Shown here one piece after another: positions 55,550 through 64,000 of a stretch of 64,000 nt of DNA. The stretch is from Cinnamomum chago. Its lineage: Eukaryota > Streptophyta > Magnoliopsida > Laurales > Lauraceae. The stretch spans positions 28,247,501-28,311,500 of the forward strand of contig CP142455.1 of assembly GCA_038049695.1 (NCBI GenBank). The letters run 5' to 3'. The notes under the pieces were generated by a model. It did no database searches. It had not been told where the DNA came from and saw nothing but the letters and a program-made list of their open reading frames with translations. A program made the position numbers and the translations under genes. Numbering within the stretch: the first letter of the stretch is position 1; every line of letters starts with the position of its first letter.

Positions 55550-57110
55550 CTAAATAATGCAATCTGATAAATGTCCTAACTGGACCGGGATTGGGCTCGG
55601 GTGGGTTTGCAATCTGAGAAATGAACAAAAGTATAAAAAAAGGCAGTGGCTCTGCTTGCCTACTTTTTTTCGAACTTTGTTGGTTATGTGGTGGTGTATT
55701 TTCTTTTTCAATATTCATAAAAATAAAAATAAAAACACAATGTAATTCAGTGGTTCCCATGATCTTATTATTATTATTATTATTTTTTTTTTTTGCTTTT
55801 TGTTGCTAGTATCTAAATTTAATGGACGAAGGACTTCAAAACAACAAAAATGATGAGGGACCCAAGCGTGGAAGTGTTGTCAGTTTCGGAGACCTAGGGC
55901 TAGTAGGGTTTGGTTTTTTATTTTTTAAGAATAGGTGTGAATGAGTTCCTTCCATTTCTGTATTCCTTATGTGTGTTAACCATGTTTCGTGATCTGGATC
56001 ACTGATGTGATGATGCTATCCCCGATTTTCACGTCACCAAGTCTCTTGAGTTTATAGGACAAAGCAAGTTTGGATGCTCTGTTCAGATCTGAAAAATCCA
56101 GGTTTGTTTCCACCAGAAAACCAATTTGATCTGTTAGCAGCAGTATACAACCCCAAATCTTTATTGTCATGATTTAAGTTTTAAATGACTCGAGTGTGAA
56201 GGTGATGCAAAGGAGAATGATTAGGCCCAAAGATGTATTACCTAATGCATCACCTCCAGCAGTTGATGTGCATAAATCTGATATTACAAGTTTCTACTAA
56301 AATTTTAATTTTTTTATATTCATTATTTAGTTAAGTTTCCAATTGTGTGATTTTAAGAAAGCCTATAATTTTTTAGTTAGTTAGAAATACTTTTATTTTC
56401 AATTTATCAAAATCCAAATTTTTATTTAAATAATAAGATTAAATGGTATATTTTATATGACTTCTATTGCTTTGCACTGGGCGGTTGGCTAGTAATAAAT
56501 AATACCTACCAAGTTGCCTGGCATCACCATCCGTCAGCCAATCCACTCTTTTACTTTGGAAAAAGATGAAGAGCGCGTCAAGATGACTTGTCTTGACAAA
56601 AATCTTGCAAAAGATTTGATTGGGTTGAAATGGCTAAGGCCATTGCTTCCTCCAATAATTTGAGCCAATTCATGTCCACAATGAGACAACTTGGCTGTAG
56701 GAATTATTGAACACTTCTATCCTCTTTCTTCAATTATTGTACCGTGTGTTTCATGCATTTGAAATTTTTGTTGTTTTCCTTAACCGATGTAAGTGGTTGG
56801 GCCCTTCGGAGACGTGCACCTATGAAGAGAAAACCCCGAAATTATATGGAAGGAACTTCTGCATGTGAGGAAAGATTGACTCACACATGTGACCAGATGA
56901 AAACTTGAAGAATTGACTGTTCATGCTTTTTCCATTCATAGGTTGAATGGAAGAAATGTTTAGTAACAACATAATAAATATTCCTTCTGTAGAATTACAT
57001 AATTCATGTAAAATCTTAATTTCCAAATTCTTATTTGTATATTTAACTTTGGTCATCTATAAAGATGTAAGGCTGACATTTGATTCTTATGCATTCTTTC
57101 TATCATGTAG
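55550..57110. other. Mostly non-coding stretch
   Basis: One 64-codon minus-strand frame at 55976-56170 has protein-like composition but no recognised domain. The CTTTCTTCAATTATTGTAC word recurs at 56727. Nothing else is supported. Confidence 0.4.
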
Positions 57111-57116
57111 GAGTAG

Positions 57117-57144
57117 GATATATATATATATATATATATATATA
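57117..57144. repeat. (TA)n microsatellite
   Basis: About 14 TA units. Confidence 0.95.
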
Positions 57145-57609
57145 ATGAAAGATAAGGTAGTCTATCTATTCTCATTAAGAAAAAGGAAATAAAATACAAA
57201 CAGGGATAAGTAGAAACCTTGTTAATCCCCAATGGGGCATACCCCATTAAAACCCACATCTCGGGTCAAGAAGATAGAGAGCCCACAGGTTGGGCATCAG
57301 TTACCCTTCATACAATTGATTTAGCTCTTTATCTGAGAAATGCTTAACAGAAGTTGATACTCTTTTGACTTGCTTTAGCAATCTCAAAGAAGGGCAAGAT
57401 AGATGAAAGAAATTTTGAGGATTTCAATTATTAAGTGTACTATGAACAGTTCTCGTAAGGAAGCTAATCCCAATCTGAATCAGAAGGACACACTCTGTCA
57501 ATTTTAGAAAGAATGAATCCGACTAAAAAAGAAAATGTTCTAAATAAGGAGGCAACAATTCCATAATCACTCCCACAGCAAGAGAAACATTATTCTCCTC
57601 TAAAGAAAC

Positions 57610-57925
57610 TGCCTGGTGGATGGCTTGAATGTGCATGTCCAACAAATGCCCACTATCCATGGAGATATTTGGCAATTGTAATACGCCAACCGTTTGGTAA
57701 AGAAATGACTACAAGAGGTTTTTTTATAGGTCTATCCAGAGGGAGATCCCAATGAGACCCAATATCATCTGGTAGCTGAATTCCCAAATACACAATCCTA
57801 CTATGAACTTGAGATTGAATTCTCCTCTTCATAGTAGCGACATTCTATAGTTTGTTTGTTGAAAAATTCTACCATTCCGTTCTTACCACACATTCCAAAC
57901 CACAGCCGGAAAAATTAATTTACCG
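57610..57925 (-). pseudogene. Probable LINE (non-LTR retrotransposon) 3' coding relic
   Basis: Minus-strand translation begins AVVWNVW, then a stop, then ERNGRIFQQ. This is the W.IW.ERN.RIF pattern that ends the zinc-finger/RT-associated region of plant LINE ORF2. About 60 bases further on it reads LGIQLPDDIGSHWDLPLDRP and WRITIAKYLHG with stops between. Too short and broken to classify further, and no poly-A tail was located. Tentative. Confidence 0.5.
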
Positions 57926-59980
57926 AAAACTAACTATCACTTTTCTCATCCAATCGATGAATAATAGACTCAATCATCTCAATTGGACTTGAAATTGAAA
58001 TTAATTGAAAGTGATCGTTAACCCCAAGTGCAAGGCCACGATTATAGTAATAATTCGGTGAAGTCCGAGGTCGATCCACATGGAGTTATTAATTGCGCAA
58101 AACTTGTCCTATTAAAATACTAATTCTAGGTTATCAAAAATCTATAAAAATCACAAATCCTACTTTAATAAAAAAAAATTAATTACAAGTCTGAAGTAAT
58201 GATTTTCCTACAAAAATAAAAACAAATATTAAAGAATAATCTATTCATATAGGGAAAGAATGATGCAAGATGCGGGCCCCAATTCACACTAAATAGATGG
58301 ATAAGATTTTACCATTTTATCAAGTTTTCTTTAATTAAATCAATAGTGCATAGAAAATTTATCACTTCATGTGTGAATAAAAAGTTATAAGAAATTTGTG
58401 ACTTTTAAAGCCAAGAAATAGAGAAATTCGTGATTTTATATGAAAATGCAATTTTTGGATGCATTGTTACTCGAATTCATAAATTGATGCTCATAAAAAT
58501 AAAATCGTGATTTTTTACTAAAATGGTGCATGATTTGATGATTAAGTCCTTAATTACTCTAAAATGATGATGAAATTATGCATTTTTAAGGACTTATCAG
58601 AAGGCATAACTTCCGGAGCATAGATTGCCAAATATGAATAACAAAAGGGCAATGTAGAAACAAAGTGAGTATCATAGTTGATATTCCGTTGCCGTATGAA
58701 TTCCTTTGTTTTCAAGCATCCTTTAATTAGCATCCAGGAACACACAAGTGTTTACCAATGCACCCCTTTGAACCATTTAAGAGAATGCCATGGAACAACC
58801 TATGAAACCTGATTTCTAAACAAAGAACATGTGGATTTTATTGAAAATCTCCCATTCTTCCTTCTAGATCATCTCATCAGGGAATAGAGTAGCTGGGTAC
58901 ACTTCTGTTGTAATTCTCCCCAAAATTGTGATGATGTCACTAGAGGCAGTAGGAGCGAAATGCCGTTGATCATCAAGCATAAATTCTTTGACTTTAATCT
59001 TCGAACCAAGGCCGAGGGCAGACAGAAAGGCCAGTTTCAATTTTACAAGTTAGCTAGCTAGTGGGTCAACGTCGTGGGCATATAAATACTTATTTCAGCC
59101 CAATACAATGTCTACGTAGGAATTGAATTTTTGCTGGATTTAGCCCATTGAAGCCTTACATTTGTGCAACGAAAGCCCTTCAACTGGTTGCCGGCTTTCC
59201 ACTACATCCTGCAATCATCATTTTGAACAATAAAAGAACTATGTCCTGCAAAAAACTCGGTGCAATTAATTGGAAGCTTACTTCTCCCCTGCCCCCTAAC
59301 CTCAATTTTCTGGCTCTGCCCCTGCGGACCTAGATTGAACTCAAGCTCTTCAATTCCATAGCTGCCCAGACTTGGGCCCCATCTACGCCCATCAGAAAAC
59401 TGGCCGATTGACTGACCAGGCACTGTCTTTCCATGATGTAAAACTCGACGTGGGCAAGTCCACTCCATTCAAAAAAAATTTTGTCAAATGAGGACGAATG
59501 AGTTTTTTAGGGAACTTGGTAATTTATTCTCCTTGCATTTTATTGCAAAACGTTCACGTTTTTTTTTTTTCGTAGAGGTAAATGTCCCTTTTCAAATTTT
59601 AAATAGTTAAAAAGTCTAGAATGCCCCTCTTAACACACTCTGTGCGGTATATAAAAAAGGAATACTGATTTCGTTAAGAGTTTCACTTCGGAGAAAAAAA
59701 GGGGAAAAACCCGTTGACAAATAAGAAAAAGAAAAGGGGTAAAACTGATTCAAAGAAGGAAAAATTATACACAGAATCTGCACATGGGACTAGGCTGCGT
59801 CTTCTTCTTCTTCGACCTCTGTAGTCATTCTCATTCTCCCTTGCTTGAAGATCTGCCAATTCCATCTCTCTAACTGTCTGACTCTCTTTTTGTCTCTTTT
59901 TCATATTTAGTCAAAGGAGAGAGAGTTAGTAGGTATGGAGAACAAGAAGAGAAAAGGAGAGATAGAAATAGAGACAAATG
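57926..59980. other. Non-coding stretch, nothing firmly recognised
   Basis: A short GC-moderate word around 58021-58085 (CCCCAAGTGCAAGGCCACG, AAGTCCGAGGTCGATCCAC) resembles sequence often seen in plant retroelement leaders, but no element could be delimited. Confidence 0.4.
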
Positions 59981-59988
59981 AATCAGAA

Positions 59989-61082
59989 TAAATTAGCCAG
60001 ATGTCCCTTAACCTTGTCATTTAAGGCCTCCAATACACAACATTTTCGCTTTATCTAATTTTTTTCAAAAGACAGATAGATTTGTCTGAGTTTTGAAAGA
60101 AAGTCATATGAATCTATATGAGTTTTGAGATTTTGGATTTAATTTATCTGAGTTTTGAACAAATTTAGCTGAGTCTTTGACAAATTTATCCGAGTTTGGA
60201 ACAAATTTATATGAGTTTGGACAAGATTTATTTGAGTTTGGAACACCACCCTGCTATTGGTACATTAAATCCTTTGCTGGTGGCAATTGATAAAGCTAGT
60301 TATTCTAGTAATTTTCATTTTTCACTAAAAATACTATGCAGTCCAATTAAAAAAAATAAAAGAAAAAAACCTAATTGAATTGAAGTGTCTGGGTAGGCAC
60401 ATTGTGGGCACATCACCAGTACCCATCTCGGATAAGAGATTGGGAAATCCAAACCCACTACCACTTTCTGATGGCACCATGTGCTACATCACCCAATCAT
60501 CGGTTGAATGGTCTGGATTTGGTGGGGCCAATGACGTTCTGATGACACCTTGTGCTAGATTATCCCTTGTGCTAATACCTTTAATCATCTGATATTCTGT
60601 CAAACTTCCTTCTTATCTCTATTCTCTGCAACATCGCAGACGATGAGATTTTTTCTTCTCAATCAGTAGCAAGCATCAAGTTGCTACATGAGGAAGTCTT
60701 GCTTGGAAGCATTGAGTGTGTAAGAAAAGATGTAGCAACATCATTCCCTCCCATTTGAATTTCGAGACTTGATCTATACCCTCCCATTTGAATTTCAAAA
60801 CTTGATCTAAAACTAGGAAATAAAATCCGTTAGACAGCTTGATTTATTTATAGGGGCAAATCAATCATTAAATATTATGCTAAGGAGCTTAAAATTAGGA
60901 ATTAAACTCATGGCATAACTTCAGGCAGTTAGAAAGGCAATTAGTCCTATTAATGTATGATCTGGCATACTTAAGGACCTCCGCTTGAAATAAGTCTAGG
61001 CGCATGGACAAGAGGACTTAACTGAAAATCCTGTGAATTAAAGGCCTTAAACATCAATATTAAGGGACCTCTGGCTAATTTT
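59989..61082. mobile_element. TIR element 2 (same family as 42,376)
   Basis: Left end TAAATTAGCCAGATGTCCCTT (from 59989) and right end AAGGGACCTCTGGCTAATTTT (to about 61082) are inverted copies with further matches inward (TTTAAGGCCT in both). About 60070-60240 holds AATTTATCTGAGTTTTGAACA units, the inverted form of the CTCAGATAAATTTG units in the 42,376 element. No transposase frame; non-autonomous. Confidence 0.7.
60070..60240. repeat. Short-unit array, inverted relative to 42,590-43,245
   Basis: About eight units of (C/T)TGAGTTTTGAACAAATTTA type. Confidence 0.75.
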
Positions 61083-61581
61083 CCCGTTTTCTTTTGTTTA
61101 ACAAATTTACACCCATTCCACTAGTTACAAATCTAGGGATTGGTAAGGAAAATCTTGTATGAGTGATGGGCATGGGATGTATATCTTTTCTCGTGAACCC
61201 GATTTCAATATATGTAAGGACTGTTTTTTTGGATGTTGTTAAGTTAGGCGAAGCAATTTTCCCAAGCAGCAGCAAACCCAATAAGGCAATTGACCTTGAA
61301 TATGGATACACGGCGGCATCTTCCACTGCCGCTCAAAATGGAATGTCTGTCGTTGAGAGGAAGTTATCTATAATAAAATCGGCCAAATCAATGCTAATCA
61401 TGAGAAGCAAATGCGTGATTTTGATCACAATAGGTGAAACAAATGAAACTTAGGGGCTTAAAGAGGAAGAAGAGAAAGAAATGCAAAGAAGAAAAGGGGT
61501 TTTCGATTTTAGAGGATTTTACTAGAAAATCCTCAGTATATGTCCGTCGCACGTATGAGTGCCTCGTAACTAGCGCCACAC

Positions 61582-61626
61582 AAACGGGGTCCGTCAGACC
61601 CCGTTTTTTTTTTTTTTTTTTTCAAA
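61582..61626 (+). other. Perfect 10-bp hairpin followed by a T tract
   Basis: AAACGGGGTC, loop CGTCA, GACCCCGTTT, then an unbroken T run. It looks like a bacterial terminator, or the end of a pol III unit, but no pol III promoter was recognised upstream. Role unknown. Confidence 0.6.
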
Positions 61627-61629
61627 TAT

Positions 61630-63526
61630 GAAATGAGTGACGTAGTGCTTCATTTCATAAAACCCTCTCTCCCTTTTGTTTTCGCATTTTTGCTCTCCCC
61701 CTCCTTCCTCTATACCAGTACGTCGACGCCGCTGTTCCTTTTGCATTCTTCCTTCCCTACTTTGGATCAACCTTGCTCCGATATCGCACATCACCTCTAA
61801 GGTATGGAACGTTGACAACGTTTGCACATTTGTGTAGCATTTCAAACAGAATGTCTCTTTAGGGTTTTTATCAAAGAACGAAACATCCACAATAGTTTCT
61901 GTTTGCGTTTCACATGTTTCGGGACATGGGATTTCCATTCCGTAATGCTTGTTTGGTGATTGATTAAAATCCGGAAATGGGATTACATTACCAAACGTGC
62001 AATTTCTTCGTTTCTGTTCTATTATTGTCTGTCATCTTTCTTCTTCTCTTTGATGTATGATGTTTCCACCTCTTCATTATTGCATTTTTGGTGTGAAATA
62101 TTTATCTACTTTTGTTGTTTGAAGAACTTTGATTTGGCAATGGTTTTGATTCCAATTCCTTACAAGGAATTAGGGTTTGTGTGATGGGTTTATCTGAATA
62201 TAACAGTGAGGAACAATGTAGTTTTTAATCTAACATCTTGAGTCAAAGCATGTTCAGTGAGAGTAGATTTAATCCAACTGACCAACATTTGGTTGTTTTT
62301 GGCAAGAGAAATATGCTGGATTTAATGTCTTCTGTGTCCCGGAAGTACCTTAGAAGACCCCAAGAGCATAACTTGCATAAATTATAGTAAAGAAAATGGA
62401 TATATCAAGTGAGTTGTGTCCCTTGTCTCTCTCCAAAACACTGATTATATATACCCTTTGGTGACTAAAGGTTGAATCTTGGCCCCAAATTAGAACAGGT
62501 ATTGGTATGGGACCAAGGCTTGAGGATTGTGTGTGCTTGGACAGTGATACATGATATAATCATGCTTCTCAGTTACATTGTTTCCTGTTAGTAATACTGT
62601 TTGTTTTGTAGATAAATTGATTGAGGGAATTCTCAATGAAAATTCTCCAGCGTAGATATATGACTTTCCATTGATAGATTTGTAAAGATTTTGCAAGGGA
62701 ACTTCTGCTCTTTATTCAACCAAGTTCAAAGGACCAAACAAACAGACTTCAACTTTGCTAAGTATTCTACCAATAAGCTTTGCTTGGTTGTCTATTGAGA
62801 TAAAATGAAACTGTTTTTTATATGAATTGCTTGCTATCTATCACCCTCAAAGGTACTGTCAATAGGGTACTTGTGGTGGAGATTGCGGTTGATTACTAAA
62901 TGCCACTAAAAACTTTCAAGCTAGACAAAGTACTCATCCAGTCACATTAGTATTAGGTAGTGAGAAGTTCCCTAAAAAAACTAAAAGGAAAGAAAACTAA
63001 CTGAAACTGTTCTTGTTATTTTAATCCTCGACTATTTATGTGTGCGTGCATGTAAAATGAAATTACATAAAAATAGGAAGTGTCTCACAATAAATCATTA
63101 GAATATATATGTTCAGTTATACTATCTAAACATCTAAACATAAAAATAGGAAGCTTCTAAACATCTAGAGAATTCCATACTATCTCCTCGTATAGATGAA
63201 TTTTTCCATTTAAGGTATACTATTTGTTAAGTAATGTATGAATTCGTCTTGGATTGTTTTTTAATAGAACGTTAGATAAGTTGTTTACTTAAATTTGATG
63301 TCAAAGTTTTATGAAAGAGCATAACATATCCACTGGTTTGGCTATGATGCTACTCACAAAGAATCCTCGTTGTTTTGAATGCTAAATATTTGTTGAAATT
63401 TTATGGTTATGGTTATGATTGAAATACCTTAAGGTTCCCTTCACTACATGCGCTCTCTCTATCTGAAATTAATTTTAATCCTATGTTTTATATGTGCTTG
63501 TGTCTCTATTTGCCAAAACTAAACAG
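61630..63526. other. 5' flank of the PMD frame; nothing else recognised
   Basis: AT-rich. A 114-codon minus-strand frame at 61594-61938 has no known domain. The promoter or upstream exons of the gene at 63,527 may be here; TTTGCCAAAACTAAACAG just before its ATG could be a splice acceptor. Confidence 0.4.
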
Positions 63527-64000
63527 ATGACCCAAGGAATGAGGCTGAAACAAGAGGATAAATTACTATATGAGCGGGACTCTCATGTGTCGAAATCCAA
63601 ATTAAATGTGGTGGAGCCAAGGTCATATAGATGTATTAATACGAACCCGGATAAAGACATATGGGTTCAAACTGATAGGCAAAGGGAGATTGTTAGGGAT
63701 GTTGGTCTAACACATCTTTCAGAAATTGATTATATGAGAATAGACCATGCCCTCATTAGTGGCTTGGTTGAACGATGGAGGCCTGAAACCAACACATTCC
63801 ATTTGCCTACTGGTGAAGCCACGGTGACTTTAGAGGATGTTGCACATATATATGAGCTCCCGATCGACGGTATACCAGTAACAGGTAAGACTTTCTCCAA
63901 GTCACTTGTCCTCGAAGTGTGCAAGGAGTTACCTGGCATTACTGCACATCCTGGCAAAGACACTATTGGCATTACAATTAAATTCAAGTGGCTAGAAGTC
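63527..64000 (+). CDS. Plant mobile domain (PMD, MAIN-like) protein, 5' part
   Basis: ATG 63527 opens a frame with no stop to the window end (158 codons, 3' end missing). The core reads DYMRIDHALISGLVERWRPE, then THTF-like NTFHLPTGEATVTLEDVAHI, then LPIDGIPVTG, the signature start of the PMD found in MAIN/MAIL1 and 'PP7 long form' proteins and in many plant transposons. The family normally has a GL.P(L/V)DG motif after an LL-type helix; here the preceding residues are AHIYELPIDG. The N-terminal ~60 residues are not conserved. An ideal donor-like CAG|GTAAGA lies at 63889, but reading through it continues PMD-like sequence (LVLEVCKELPGI... IKFKWLE). Host gene versus transposon-borne copy cannot be decided here. 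Confidence 0.8.
   Translation, partial: MTQGMRLKQEDKLLYERDSHVSKSKLNVVEPRSYRCINTNPDKDIWVQTDRQREIVRDVGLTHLSEIDYMRIDHALISGLVERWRPETNTFHLPTGEATVTLEDVAHIYELPIDGIPVTGKTFSKSLVLEVCKELPGITAHPGKDTIGITIKFKWLEV

Noticed and set aside
61597..61622. Rho-independent transcription terminator
   Set aside because: The window is eukaryotic; the hairpin-plus-T shape is reported only as structure.

Overview
The window is nuclear DNA of a flowering plant. It is AT-rich and intron-containing, and mostly transposable-element sequence: a plant-type CC-NB-ARC-LRR immune receptor, a Tat-lineage Ty3/gypsy retrotransposon, En/Spm (CACTA) elements, MITEs, a tRNA-derived SINE and a plant-mobile-domain (PMD) gene. The species cannot be named from the sequence alone. 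Host genes are few.

Region by region: 0-1.1 kb holds one end of a CACTA element. 1.1-10.4 kb is relic-rich: GTCGAC-bearing repeats, a short NB-ARC relic, a degenerate gypsy integrase with a decayed repeat array downstream, and a PIF/Harbinger-like MITE. 10,422-21,084 is a complete 10.66-kb CACTA element with 25-bp perfect terminal inverted repeats and a TCA target duplication. It has a TNP1-like exon, no visible TPase, and captured exons of a dynamin-related protein, a GH9 endoglucanase and probably a PPR protein. 21.1-24.9 kb is non-coding.

24,986-39,501 is the centrepiece: a 916-codon RPM1-type NLR on the minus strand, cut after codon 112 by an 11,760-bp Tat retrotransposon (27,406-39,165). 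The element is bounded by GTAAC duplications, and its two 737-bp LTRs differ at only 4 positions. If the element and one GTAAC copy are disregarded, the NLR frame is continuous. The element's gag-pol runs in one frame but has three premature stops. A separate gene on its antisense strand (37,760-35,525) is open over 677 codons once two GT-AG introns are removed. A 49-bp tandem array, partly organised in 147-bp trimers, separates the two.

39.5-60 kb is non-coding flank: diverged duplicate blocks, a SINE, several TIR elements (including a foldback element with ~285-bp arms and a hAT-type MITE whose empty-site counterpart is also in the window), and a LINE relic. Two related TIR elements (42.4-43.9 and 60.0-61.1 kb) share an unusual internal array of short AAATTTG/CTCAGATAAATTTG-type units. 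The window ends inside a PMD (MAIN-like) reading frame at 63,527.

The repeated blocks and the second NB-ARC relic suggest a decayed NLR neighbourhood heavily invaded by transposons.
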